From Phaeosaccion multiseriatum (lineage: Eukaryota > Ochrophyta, other classes): 64,000 bases of DNA. The notes beneath the pieces are model-generated. The model saw only the letters and a list, made by a program, of their open reading frames with translations. It made no database searches and was not told the DNA's origin. Made by a program: the position numbers and the translations under genes. Shown here one piece after another: positions 23,971 to 35,792 of the stretch. The DNA is taken from positions 1,364,001 through 1,428,000 of the forward strand of contig OZ218954.1 in NCBI GenBank assembly GCA_965112735.1, given 5' to 3'. How positions within the stretch are numbered: position 1 is the stretch's first letter; every line of letters begins with the position of its first letter.

Positions 23971-24703
23971 AGCAGGCAGGCAATCGCAATCGATCAATTA
24001 GGGTGTAAGAATGTAAGTCAGTCAGTCAGCCATTCAGTCACTGCCTCCGAGTCATCACTAACTAGCCCACTCACTCACCAAATAACGAGCCCTGCGGTTT
24101 GTCGAAGAGTGTGTAGCTGGTAACCTCACCGTCGATCAAATTAGTCGGCCTGACAACCGCCCATTCTACTCCAGAGGAGCCTAGCGAATGAAGGTATGCA
24201 GCGGCTCCTTCATTATCGGCGTGTGGAGGAAGCAGGTACCGAAGCAATGACAGCACCACTCTTTCCGAAAGCACCCGCACATCATCTTGGCCATTGGGAT
24301 TTGCAGCACCTTCAGTCCCCATCAAGATGAACTTGGTCTCCTTGTTGGAGGTGCCGATGGCCTCACACAGGCGCGTCGTGGCTTCGGTTACCAGCCTCCT
24401 AGGGTGTCCGTACATTCCCCTCAGGGTTATGTTGTGCCCGAGGCAACTGACCACCGCGTCGCAACCTTGAACATGCTCCTTCATCTGATCATCGGTGAGG
24501 TCCAGTAGGGAGGCTTCAGTCACTGCGAGGCGATCCCCGTAAGATTCCGATGTAGCGCCGCTCAAGCTCTCCAAGCTGTTGATCATGGCTTTTCTGTCAC
24601 TCACGACAACTTTCACATTGTGGCCCTTTTCCAGTAGCAAATGCACGACGTATTTGCCCGTCGCTCCACTTGCTCCCACTACTAAGGCTGTGGACAATCC
24701 CAT
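23444..24703 (-). CDS. Atypical SDR / NAD(P)-binding Rossmann-fold protein
   Basis: Predicted NAD(P)H-binding oxidoreductase or regulator of the atypical short-chain dehydrogenase class; substrate unknown. It has two exons, about 24079-24703 and 23444-23607, in phase (G|GT), giving 262 residues. The dinucleotide motif GASGATGKYV lies at residues 8-17. It is followed by VVSDRKAM, a CDAVVSCLGHN segment typical of NmrA-like domains, then VEWAVVRPTNLIDG and, in exon 2, VRRSNVAKYMVDLILDEG. The tail is a (DA)n-rich segment. The frame is open upstream of this ATG (from GTG at 24748) with a hydrophobic LLLLLTISLSLA stretch, so a signal peptide encoded by a longer or spliced N-terminus is possible. 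The intron holds the (TGAG)n array. Confidence 0.78.
23661..23965. repeat. (TGAG)n tetranucleotide array followed by (CAGG)n
   Basis: About 270 bases of TGAG with two interruptions, followed by about 30 bases of GGCA/CAGG units. It fills most of the intron of the SDR-like gene and reads (CTCA)n in the sense transcript. Apparent proteins of Thr-His-Ser-Leu repeats in this span are artefacts. Confidence 0.95.
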
Positions 24704-24902
24704 CGCAAGAGATAGGCTTATTGTTAGAAGGAGGAGGAGGGTGTGCACGCTGGAGACTCGAATGGTGGCTTGTTACCGAAAGAAAACTTTCGTCAAAACT
24801 TTCTTTCGTGGATGACCAACCGCGGCAGATGGTCGCCAATGGCGGGAGAGGGACGCCTGTACGATCCCTGTACAAAACCTGGATAAAAACGAAAGAAGAG
24901 GG

Positions 24903-26635
24903 ATGAACGAGGCAGCAGGGAGATGCGAGATCGGCTCCCAAGCGATTCGCAAGCTTTCGTCTCGACTCTTTTGCCTCCTCACTCTCCTCCTCCTCTTCTG
25001 CGTGGCCTTTCCTTTCTTCCTCCTCTCCGTCCTAGTCCTTTCCCCCGTGCGAAGGTTCTGGCAGCAAAAGGGAAAGTACTGGTGGTCGAAGCGAGTAAGG
25101 GGAACAGTTAAGCTACCGCGGTCCTCTGATGCTGCGGATGACTGGACAACCAACACGAATAAGGAGAAGCATGGGGGCGATAGTGGTGATGGTGGTGCAA
25201 CGAACGTTGCCTCTACTGCAGCTTTGGGTGCTGGGCCCGAAGGTACCGCATCGAGCGGGGCTGGAAACGCTGGGGTCGCGGATGAAAGAGTGTCAGGGAC
25301 AGCACGTGGCGCTGGAGCAAAAGGTTGGTGCTGCAGGGCAGTAGTAGACCACCTCACTACCTGCCACGTCTTCCTGCCCGACTATATCCCTCGCCATCTC
25401 CACTCCACTTCCTTAGCACGCACGACCCTCACCATGCTGCTCTTGCTCTTGCTGCTGGTGCTGCTTACCACGCTATTGCACAGCGGATAGCGGTGTCGCT
25501 ACGCTGAACTGGAGGAAGGATGTGCGCTACTTTTCGCACTACATCGAAATGAGAGATGGTAAGAACGAGGGACTCAGCAGCAGAAAACAAGGTCGAAAGA
25601 AGGGGTGGAGGGAGGGGTCGCAGAGCCGATGGATGAGGTGGCAGGTACCTGCGGGGAGACTCGTGTATGCGGAGTCCGGGGTCTGACACGCGTTCTGATC
25701 GCTGGCACAGGAAACAGGGGGGCTTCAGTCGCGCCCTCGAATTGGAGAGGAGGAGGAGCTGCCTCTGCTTCACAAGTAGCCGTTGTTGGCTGTGCTTGCC
25801 CCTCTGCTTGACAAGCAGGCCATGCTGAGGCCGCCTCCCACCCACCCACCCCCCCCCTTCCCTCCCTTGTCTCCTCGGTCTGACCACCTGTCCGACAGGC
25901 GTCAAGATTGCAGCAGATGTGTACATCCCTATCCCACCACCAGGCTGTGACCGTAAGACCTGCAACAGCAGCAAGCAAGGGAACCAGCGTCATGCGCAGC
26001 AAGGACCGGAACAGGCAGGGGAAAGGGGAGAAAGAGCCCGGGAGACCGTCGAGGAGGGCTACAGGGCGAGCCACCCAACGAGTGGAGGGAAGAAGAGAGC
26101 GCGGTCGGGACAGGCGGGTAGGACCACGAGCAGCAGCAGTAACAGCGGTGGCCCATGCCACCCTTTGCCAGTGGTCTTCAATCAGGTGAGGCCAACTGCA
26201 GACTGCAGAGGTCGTATCGACGACAGAGTTACACCTTTTGAGCAAGCAAGCAAGCACCAGAAAGTTTTTAAGCCCCCCCCCCCTCCCCCCTTCACGCACA
26301 CACATGCACGCACACGTACGCACACGCACACGCGCCCACAGGCCAGGTACTATCGGAGCACGATGCTGCGATGGCCTCTGAACCACATCGTCAACGGAGG
26401 CAAGCCCTTGAGCATTATGAATCGAAACTTCTACAAGGTGAGTGGGGCCCGTGGTGTGGTGTAGTGGGTGGTGATGAAGGGGAGTAGTTGTGAGGTGACT
26501 ACGGTGTGGCCAGCGGCGAGGTGCCACCGTTGGGGGGCGGAAGGCGAGAGAGCCACTGTCCTCGGCGACAGACCTTAGTCGTGGTCTCTCCCTCTTCTCC
26601 CTCTCTCCGTCACAGTCTTCCTCCCTCTCTCTCTG

Positions 26636-26669
<34 letters not shown>

Positions 26670-29600
26670 GCCCTCGCCCTCAGGACTTTGTCAACAGAGG
26701 CATGGCCGTGGTGAGCATCGACGTGAGAGGCACGGGTAAGTGTTCCTTCTGCGGTGATGAAAGAAGAAAAAGAAGAGTATTGCTGGACCCATCTGGACCC
26801 AGTGCTGCCCATATGCCTCATTGGCAATGCCCAGTTGTCGTCCTTGAATGCGCCTCTTCGCCTCAACGTCTGTCGCCTTACACCTGTTGTTCTTGTCTCT
26901 ACACTCTACTGTCCCATTCCCTGCCCTGCCCTGCCCCGGGGGGCGGCTCAGGTGCCTCCTACGGCATCCATTCCTCTCCTTGGAACGAGGAGGAACAGCA
27001 GGTGCGTGACAGTACGTCACTCAGTCAGTCAGGGGTATATCAGGGGTATATCAGGGGTATATCAGGGGTATATCCGGGGTATATCAGGGGTATATCCACC
27101 TGTCCACGCTGTCTGCTACAATGTTTGGGATCTTTTTTGGTGCCACGCCTTTTCGGTGGTCAACACCCTCCTCTATGAAAGGCGGCCACGCACACACGCG
27201 CACACACATGCGGATACATGCACACATGCACGCACGCACGCACGCACGCACTCTCATCGGGTCTCCGAAGTCAAGAAGGAAGAAGGATATCCTTACTCAT
27301 ATCTCTCTTCTCTCTCTCACACACACACACTCACGCACATATACACACCCACACACGTACACACAGGACTCCGTCGAGGTTCTGGACTGGATCGCAGCGC
27401 AGCCCTGGTGTAACGGCAAAATCGGGCTGTGGGGCACCAGCTACGAAGGTACGCGTGGAGGTGATGCGAGGAGGAGGATGAGGAGGAGGAGGAGGAGGAG
27501 GAGGAGGAGGCGGTACTGAAACAAGGTCACCCTCTCTGTCTCATACATGTATGAAGGAGATACGAGGAGGAGGATGAGGAGGAGGTGGTATTGAAACACG
27601 GCCGCCCTCTCTATCTCATTCTGTCATGCTCTCCCCCCTCTCCTCTCCTCTGCTCTGCTCCGCGGCACCAACCCCCCAGGCACGGCCGCCCTGTTCACAT
27701 CGCTGAAGCTTCATCCCGCGGTGGGGGCTTGCTGTCCGATGTTCGCCTTCTGGTGCTTGTATGACGACCTGGCCTTTCCGGGTGAGAGAGAGAGGCGAGA
27801 GTGAGAGTAGGATTGAGCGTGGGAGTGAGTGTGTGTGTATGTGTACGTGAGAGAGAGAGAGGCAGGCCGCGGTGCGCGGCAGAAAGAGGAGAGAGTCCGA
27901 TTAAGAAGCCACGGTTTGCGCACCCGCACGCCACGGTTCGCACTCAATCTCTCCACCCTCCCCTGCACCCCCCCTCCTTCACACACCCTGGCGCGCCATC
28001 TTCTGCATCGATGGTACACACACATGTGACGTGTCGGCAGGAGGGATTCCCATGCAAAGCTTCACATCGCAGTGGCAGAAGCTCCTGACGGCACTGGACT
28101 CCGGCTCAATGTCCAAGGTTAGCCCTATTTGGGGCCTGCTGGCGGAGTCCGTGCAGCCCGTGGAGCCCGACGGTCAGGGTTGGGGCCTTGGAATACGCAA
28201 GCTCACACGGTGAGAGTGAGAGGAGGGTGAGGGGTGAGGGTTGCGTGTCTTGCCTTTCGTCTGCCCTGATATGAATCGATCGATGGGTGGAGGACCCTTC
28301 TCCCTGCTATCCTCTCTCTCTCTTGCCGGCCGATGGATCTCCTCGCCCCCCCCTCTTTCCCCCTGGGGCAGTAGAAAGTCCAAATTCATTTCCCTCGGGG
28401 CCCTGAGCATTCCTTCCTCCCTCTGGCCTCCACTCTGAACAACAAATGCACTCTCGTGTGTGTCACTTTCGGAAGGTTTTCTAGGGAGGTCAAGGTTGTC
28501 AATCCTCTCTCGGGGCCTTCGCTTTGCTTCGCTTCGCTTACCCTGCCTCTCTGGCCTGTCCTTCTGTCCTCCTCTTCCCCTCTCCTGCCTGATCTTCGGT
28601 CTTCCCCCATGCCCTCTCGTCAATGGACTGGGCGGGTTTGGGCAGCGGTCGAGAGCGATCTAACTGGGGCCTGCAGAATGAGGCCATACGCTATCTTGAT
28701 GACCAAAGTTACCTCTCAGGTAAGCGGAGCTCGGTATGACGCACGCACGTGCACACACACACATACACACACATGCACACACACACACACACACACATGC
28801 ACACGAGCACACACAAAACACACGACTTACAGCTCGGAGGTGGGGAAGACTCTCTCTTTGTCTACTCCATCTCTATCTCTTCCTACCCTGTCCACTCACC
28901 TCACCCACCCATACATACCCCCCCCCCTGCTTCCCTTGGGTCCCCCCTCAGGCGCGGTGGTGGAGAGCGCGTGCGTTTGGAGGGCCGCCAACGCCCTCCT
29001 CTCCTCACAACCGACCTCCGAGCTCACCAAGAGCCTTCCACACTTCCTCCATGTTTCGGGTTGGATGGACGCCTCTGCCCACGCTGCCCTACTGGCACAC
29101 GCACACCTTCCCTCCAAGGGAAAGGAGTTGCTCATTGGTGGATGGAATCACGCAGGACTGCAGCATGTGAGGCTACACCACAAGACGGGACTCACCAGGT
29201 CAGCGGGATTGGAGTGGGGTAGGGTGGGGTGGGTTGGGTTGGGGTTGGGTTGGGTTGGGCTGGCTTGGCTTGGGTCGGGTCGGGTTGGGTTGGCTTGGGT
29301 TGATTTGGGTTGATTTGGGTTGGGTTGGAATGGGTTGGGTTGGGTCAGGTAGGGTTGGTGTGGGGTGGGTTGGATTCGATTGCGTTGTAGTGGGGTGGCA
29401 ATATTACCCAATAGTGGTGTGTGTACTCTCATTCACACGCTAAGTCAATGACGTACCCTCCCCCCCCCTCCTCCTCCTCCTCCCCATACACGGTATGTGT
29501 CCTCCTTCTTTTCTTCTTCTGACAGTTTCAACCTCGTGGAAGAAGTGGGGCGTTACTTTGAGAGAGTTCTGTGTGGATCTTCCCACGCCGAGCACGCTCC

Positions 29601-31977
29601 ACAGCCCCGACCTGGAGCGAGCATGCCGCAAGGAGCAGCAGCTGTAGCAGAAGGAGGGGGGGGGGGAGGAGGACGAGGAGGAGGAGGAGGAGGAGGAGGA
29701 GGAGGAGGAGGAGGAGGAGGGAGGGGGGGGGGAGGTGGAGGAGGAGCAGCAGCAGCTGAAGCAGCAGTAGCAACAGCAGTAGCAACAGCAGTGGGGGACA
29801 TAGCAGTAACGGCAACCGTTGGTGATACAGCAGCAGCTTCAGCAGTCCCACCTGTCCGCTACTGGTGCCACCAGGTAAGAAGGGTTGGTGGAGGAGTTCC
29901 CACACATGACTGGATCCTCCCTCTAAGAAGAGAGAGTCAAGAGTGAGAGAGAGAGAGACTTGCCTCACTCTCCCCCATGATAAGGGCGTACTTGAACTGT
30001 CCCTAAGCTACCATGATCGGTTTGAACTATTCCAGAGCTCCCATGATGGTACAGGAAGCGTTCCAATACAAACGAACACACAGTAACATCCTCCAAAGGA
30101 AGGACTGAGTCGCGTTTCGCAGAGCACATACATGTACGCAGACAGAAAGAACGTATTCCCTGATCCAGATGCTGCTTGTCTCTCTCTCGCTCTCTCACTG
30201 TATGTGTGTATGTGCGTGTGCGTGCGTGCCACCAGGAGGAGAAGTGGCATCAAGGGAGCACTTTCCCCTTTTTGCCCAATCAGCGAGAGGATGTACGGCT
30301 GCTGCTCGCTGAGGCGCAGGGTGGGGTGGGACAGGTCGCAGGAGGAGATGGAGAAGCTGGCGAAGGGGAGGGAGGGGGCGCGGGATGGCAGTGGACGGGG
30401 CGAGGCAGGAGGCTTCTACCTGCTTCCTCAGCGACAGCCGGAGTGGCGGCAGAGGGTGACGGCTCTGGCCGGGCCGCCGCCGGAGAGGGGGGCGACGACC
30501 GTGAGGGAGCGTCAGGGGCAGGGACAGGGGGGGGGGGGGGGGGCGGTCTCCGAGTCGAGGGGGAGGCGGAGACGCTGACAATTGGCGGCGATCGGGTTCG
30601 CATGTTCACGATCTGCTTGTGGATGTGAGGAAGGATGTAAGTTGGTTCAATTACGTAGCGTGAAGTTTCAGTGCCAGTGCTTGGGCGCACGGCTCTGTGC
30701 GGCTCTGCCCCCAATGTTCGAGCACACGCCCCCGCTAACTGGCTAACGTGCGCGTGTGCGTGTGCGTGTGTGTGTGTGTGCGTGGGTTTGCGCGCATGTA
30801 TGCATGTGCATGTATACGTGCGTGTGTGTGCGTGTGTGTGCAGGTGGACGCCATGGGCAAGAGCCGGTGGGAGGCCATGACGGACGTAAGTGATAAGTGA
30901 TGGCTTGGGTGAAGAGAGGGAAGGGGAAGGGAGCAAGCAAACACACAACGCAGTACCTTCGTACCTTGGGGCGTTCGACAACCCTTAGTGGGGATGTCCT
31001 AGAGGAAGGGAGGGAAGCAGCACCACGGAAAGATGTACGGAACGATGCATGAACCTCTTTTTCTCAGCCACTGAAGTGTGCTCCCCTCACGGTCTATCCC
31101 CCGCGCCGATGTGCCTATCTCGATGTGTCAATGTCGGTGCGTTAATCTCAATGTGTCAAATCTCGATGTGTCACTCTCGATGTGTCGATCTCGATATCCT
31201 AATCTTGCACTACTCAGGTGTTCAAGCTCATCTCCTACGACTTCTCTCACAAGAGCGTCAATCATCTCCGCTTCACATCAGCGCCTCTGCAAAGGTGAGG
31301 CGCAGTAAGAACACACACATACACACAACCACACACGCATGCTCACGCACTCTGGTCTACACAAACTCACGCATTCACACATACGCACACGTACGCGCAC
31401 ACACGCACGCATGCACGCATACCTCTCCTCTCGCTGTCTGCCCTCTCCTCTCCTCTCCCCTCCTCTTCCCCCCCCCTCCCGGTACACTACCGACAGAGAC
31501 TTGGAGGTTACGGGCTACCCGGTTGTAACGCTGTGGGTGAGCTCTCCCTGTGTAGACGGCATCCCCTCCAGGCCAGTGCTGGACGTCTTTGCGTATCTGC
31601 AGGCAGTCCGACCTGAGCCACCCGACGCAGGAAGGGGCAGCAAAAATGGCAGCAGACGAGACGCCACGATATACGTGTCGGAAGGCTGCTTCAGGACCGA
31701 ACATCGACAGGAGGTTCCTCGCGACGCATCAGCAGCAGCAGCAGCAGCAGTTGGTGATACAGCACCTGTGGCCGATGCCCGAGCCCTCCCAGACCCTGCC
31801 GTCCCCATCCATACCTTCCACAGAGGGGACGCGCTGCCCCTCCCTACTGCACCCTCGGCTGCTGTATCACCAACTGTTGGTGGTGGTGGTGGTGGTGGTG
31901 GTGGTGGTGGTGATGGTTCTTCGGAAACGCTTGGCGACGACGTGGAGAGAGGGCAAGCGGGGAAGGCTGTGGAGCGG

Positions 31978-32008
<31 letters not shown>

Positions 32009-32433
32009 TGTTGAAGCCCGTCTGTGTGCGGTTTCGTCTGATGCCCACCTCCTTCCTCTTTCTCAAGGGTCAGCGCGTGAGGCTCAGCATCGGAGGCGCT
32101 GATTCACGGCACTTCCACCCCCTTCTGTACGACAACCAAGAGACAAGTGATGGCAGGAATGGCAGTAGCAGTGGCGATGGTGGTGGTGGTGGTGCTGTTG
32201 CTGCTGAAGGAGGAGGTGGTGGTGGTGCTGTTGCTGCTGGAGGAGGAGAGCAATCGAAGAAAGGAGCAAGGGCAGGGGTGGTAGGGAAAGACAACAAGGA
32301 CGTCGACAACGGGCTCCGCGTGCTTCGGGTGCACACCGGGGGCATGTTTCAGAGTAGCTTGCACCTGCCATGCTGCCCTCGCGTTGAGCACGTTGAAGAC
32401 CGCGGCCAGGAGCGGCTGCAGCAGTTGGTGGTA

Positions 32434-32465
<32 letters not shown>

Positions 32466-32661
32466 GCGGCAGGAGGAAAAGGAGGAGAAGGAGAAGGCGG
32501 AGGAGGAGGGCGAGAAGGGGGGGGGGGAGGAGGCATCGAAGGGTTCCTCCCTTGCCCTTCTGTCACTGGACAAGAGCAAGGCAAGGCGATCTGGAGAGGG
32601 CCAGCCCAACCCGTCTTCCTCCTCCACCTTGTCCACGTCGCTCTTTAGGGAATCGTGGTGA
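24903..32661 (+). CDS. CocE/NonD-family alpha/beta hydrolase (X-Pro dipeptidyl-peptidase type) with N-terminal membrane segment
   Basis: Serine hydrolase of the CocE / peptidase S15 type, acting on acyl or peptidyl substrates; substrate unknown. After the ATG exon (24903 to about 25325) the exons are 25484-25558, 25899-26185, 26342-26437, 26684-26735, 26952-27001, 27367-27448, 27680-27781, 28041-28209, 28646-28719, 28952-29198, 29526-29874, 30236 to about 30626, 30844-30885, 31218-31294 and 31497-32661. Phases match except at the Gly-rich exon from 30236. Landmarks: a TM helix at residues 17-45, VKIAADVYIP, GMAVVSIDVRGTG, nucleophile elbow GTSYEG (split by an intron), acid in HVSGWMD, and catalytic His in GGWNHAG. 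A C-terminal jelly-roll domain follows (LEVTGYPVVTLWVSSPCVDG, VSEGCFRTEHR, GQRVRLSIGGADSRHFHP). Ala, Gly and Gln homopolymers interrupt the second half. Confidence 0.85.
27031..27097. repeat. 11-bp tandem repeat AGGGGTATATC
   Basis: Six copies of AGGGGTATATC, with one CCGGGG variant, in the CocE-like gene's intron 27002-27366. Each unit contains GTATAT, which resembles a splice donor. The true donor used by phase is GTGCGT at 27002. Confidence 0.9.
29216..29395. repeat. GGTTG/GGGTT-rich repeat
   Basis: About 180 bases of irregular GGGTTG, GGGTTTG and GGCTTG units in the CocE-like intron just after the GTCAGC donor at 29199. It is G/T-rich on the sense strand and could form G-quadruplexes. 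It resembles telomeric repeats but is not a canonical TTAGGG or TTTAGGG array. Confidence 0.85.
31745..31882. repeat. Inverted copies of CAGTTGGTGATACAGCA inside a coding exon
   Basis: Positions 31751-31767 carry CAGTTGGTGATACAGCA. Positions 31862-31880 carry its reverse complement in TGCTGTATCACCAACTG. They lie in the last exon of the CocE-like gene and are read as AAVGDTA and SAAVSPTV respectively. The first is preceded by (CAG)n and the second is followed by (TGG)n. Confidence 0.85.
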
Positions 32662-32712
32662 CCCCCCCCCCCCCCATGCCTGGGGGCCGCACGCACACAC
32701 ACACTCACACAT

Positions 32713-32761
<49 letters not shown>

Positions 32762-33090
32762 AACCATGTTGAGCTCACTTTTGTTGTTTTTGTTGTTGTT
32801 GTTATTTGTTGTTGTTGTTGTCTTTGGGTCAAGTGCATAATAATTTCACCTCATTTTAACCGGCGAACTTATCGTACTCTGTGGAGCATCACCGACTACG
32901 CTGTTGTGTGTGTTGTCCCACGCACTCCTAACTCTAAGGAAAGGAGTGTATCCCCCTCCTTTGTGTAAGTTGGCACAAGTCGAGGACAAGATGAAATTGA
33001 GGGACAGAGAGAGAGAGGTCCTTTCAGTCTTCGGTCTCTCAGTTAAGCCAACAAAAATCTTCTTCGAGTTACCCTTTGCTTCAATTCAAC
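32662..33090. other. Convergent 3' ends with (AC)n and (TTG)n
   Basis: This lies between the stop codons of the CocE-like (+) and SBPase-like (-) genes. It holds a C run (32663-32676), (CA)n at 32695-32760 and (GTT)n at 32780-32820. No gene is seen; it presumably contains both 3' untranslated regions. Confidence 0.7.
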
Positions 33091-35792
33091 TTAAGCGGCG
33101 AACATGAATCTCTTAAAGATGTCGACTTCCGCCACCCCTCCGTAGCACACACCCAACCGCTGCTCCAGAGACTTCACCTCGACGTCCAGCACCGAGCAAG
33201 GAGCCACAGCGTCAACACCACCTCCACCACTTGGTAATACAGCAGCAGCAGCCGCAGCAGCAGCAGCAGCAGCAGGGGGGGGGGCGATGCAGCTTGCTCC
33301 ACCCGCTGCTTCGATAATGAGGGCGATGGGAGCGCACTCGTAGAGTAAGCGGAGCTTGGCCTTGGCGGCGGGGGAGGGTACGTTGCTGAACACGCCCTTG
33401 CCCTATACGGTACATTGGGGGGGGGGGTAGCGGTGCCGTGCGGTGAGGTGGGGGGGTGGGGGGAGGGGCCGGGTGAATGGACTTTGATGTACTACGAAGT
33501 ATGTGTCAGGGGGGAGGGTGGGGGAGGGACGAAATGAATGGATGGGTCATTGGTGCGTGCGTGTGTGTCTAAAGGCTGTGTGGCGGCCGAGAAGACAAAA
33601 CCCCTTCCGAAACAAAGTCGAGGTCGAAAAAACTGCCCAACTCTTTTACAAGCAAGTCTTACGTACCTTGATGAGAATGTGGTTAACGTCGGGCACCTGC
33701 GTTAAGGCAGAGAAGGAAGAATGAAAGGGTACAACGAGGGGAATGACAAGGCATTAAGAGAGGCAGGTAGAGAGGAGGTTACAGGATTAGAGAGAGTGGA
33801 CTTGAGAGAGTGAGATAGCGCGGGGCCACGGAATTACTCACCATCCCCCCGGTGTACCGTAATGTATACCGCTCGTCCACCCAGTAATCAAACAGCTTCC
33901 TGTGAAGGGGAGAAGGAGGAGGAGGAGGAGGCAGACAGCATGAGAAGGGGGCGGAGGGGAAGGCGGGGCTGATGCACAGCACGGCGTGCAGCAGGAGTGA
34001 GCTGAAGAGCGAGAAACACCACCTGGCCATCTCAACTATCCATCGCCTGCGTCTCTTCGCCGTTGGGCTTCCCCCTTCCCTCCCAACTAATCAAGTAGTC
34101 CCTCCATTCGGAGCGGAGGACTGTAAAGGGGCGATCAAGCATCTGCTGTTTGCCCCTTCCCCCTTTTCCCTGCACCCATACGCTTCTTGATGCTGTCGTA
34201 CTTGTATGCGGGGCAGTCTGCGGTGGCTCTGAGGTTTCCCGGTGCGAACACCTTGCCACTGCTCGCGATGCTTAGCTTGGGTCTCGTGAGGTACCAATGC
34301 CCAATTCTGCCGTTCCAGGTCATCTCTACACACACCTGATGGCGGCGAACAAGAGAATGCGTACAGCGTGTGGGTGGGTTGGGGGGGATGGGCCGGTGGT
34401 GGCAATGTGCCGCGGAGACAAGAAGGAAGGAGGGGGGAGCAGAGGGCGAACACGAGGAGGAAGCGGGGCGGGGCACGGGAGGTGCATTGGGCTGCTGTAT
34501 AGGCAAGTAGGCAAGTAGGCATGTGGCAGATAGGTAGGCAGCCATATGCATATCGGCCCTTCTCTTCGAAGGCGATCAAAGGCAAGGTCGACCACCATAG
34601 AGAGAGATGACAGCGTCGAGAGTTAATTTGCCTTTCTTACCGAGCCCTTTTCTTGACCGGTGGCTGCCTCTGGAATGGCGATAATCTGAGAGAGAGAGGG
34701 GGGGGGGGGGGGGGGGGGAGATGAGAAAAAAAGCACTTGGCAGGCGAGCAAGGAGAGCGGCGGGGCGCGCGTGCGCACGTTCGAAGCACACGCGAAGGAA
34801 GGAGCGGAGAGAGAAAGCCCTTCCTTTTTAAGTCGTACCATTGTCGTGCGAGGCCCGTAAGTGGTGATGACTGCGGCGGCTTGCTCCTTGCCAGTAACGC
34901 CAATGAGGCGGGACCCCGGCCCTGCGGGACCGTGAGCAGCAGACGACAAGCGGGGCCAACAGCAGCAAGGAGAGAGGAGCAACCCATTAGCAAGAGTGCA
35001 GCAAGAGAGGGGATGATAGACGGGTGAAGCCAGCCAGCGAACCAACCAACCAATCAACCAGGAGGAGCACTGCACTCACAAACGCCGAAGATGCTACCAA
35101 CTGCAAAGTTGGGCTCAATAACCGACGACCCATCCAAAGGATCGAAGGCCACGCTGTATCCTTCGCCGCCCAGAGCTACCTCCTCCGGCTTCTCCTCGCT
35201 CGACGCTGTGGCAACCACGCCGCTATCCTTGAGGTGCGAGAAGATCGACCTGAGGAGGAGGAGGAGGAGGAGGAGGAGGAGGAGGAGGAGGAGGAGGAGG
35301 AGGAGGAGGAGCGAAGAGTGTGTGAGGCACTGATCGCGGGCGAGAGAATGAAAGACTTTTCGCTGGCGTCAGTCACCCCATGCCCTCACGTACTGGTCAG
35401 CCTGTAGATCGATGGCGAGCTGACCGTCTCCGAACTCGTTGCTCGTCCCTGCCGCAGCGTGGCCCTCCTCTACCGTCCTGTCGAGGTGAAGGGGAGCTAG
35501 GGACATGAGAACGGGGAACATATTGTCCTTCTCCGTTCCCTGACAGAGCCGGGAAAGGGCAGAAAAGGAAGCAGTCCAGGAAGAACGAGGGGAAGAAGCA
35601 CCCGTCGAGTCACTCGTCCTGCCCTCACCTAAGATGATCGCCAATCCATGCTGAGGCATCGGCGATGGCTGTAAGCACCTTGATGAGAGGGTTCTCCTTT
35701 CCCTTCGAGTTGTGCACCAGGCCAGAGAGGATGTCCTCTACGCTGTGGTCCACCTCTCCACTCTGCACCTTCTTGGCTGCCAGTTCGGCCAT
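33091..35792 (-). CDS. Sedoheptulose/fructose-1,7/1,6-bisphosphatase family enzyme (SBPase-like)
   Basis: Sugar-bisphosphate phosphatase, metal-dependent, of the FBPase superfamily. Nine exons join exactly in phase to 359 residues: 35629-35792, 35394-35477, 35080-35249, 34839-34921, 34641-34685, 34202-34335, 33842-33899, 33667-33696 and 33091-33402. Landmarks: FGDGQLAIDLQAD, metal site in AFDPLDGSS (the acidic cluster), FAVGSIFGVWPG, GVTGKEQAAA, YGPRTTM, KVFAPGNLRAT, ERYTLRYTGGMVPDV and AKAKLRLLYECAP. The pattern (GVTG, GPRTT, PGNLRAT, RYTGGMVPD) matches SBPase better than classic FBPase. The Met start has an in-frame stop just upstream and no plastid presequence, so this form may be cytosolic unless an upstream exon exists. 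A poly-Ala/Gly insert interrupts the C-terminal sugar-binding region after IEAAGGASC. Four of the eight donors start GTACG. Confidence 0.87.

Noticed and set aside
23593-23997. Protein of Thr-His-Ser-Leu repeats joined to the SDR C-terminus
   Set aside because: The repeat is the (TGAG)n intron; splicing at CCTCAG joins the true exons in phase.
24704-24748. Extended N-terminus of the SDR-like protein with a hydrophobic leader
   Set aside because: The extended frame starts at GTG and is closed by TAA just upstream without an ATG; kept only as a possible spliced alternative.
25574-26866. Open frame of 430 codons on the minus strand
   Set aside because: It overlaps several well-supported CocE-like exons and introns on the plus strand and reads as low-complexity Arg/Pro/Ser.
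29216-29395. Interstitial telomere sequence
   Set aside because: The GGGTTG/GGGTTTG units are irregular and never form TTAGGG or TTTAGGG runs; it lies within a spliced intron.
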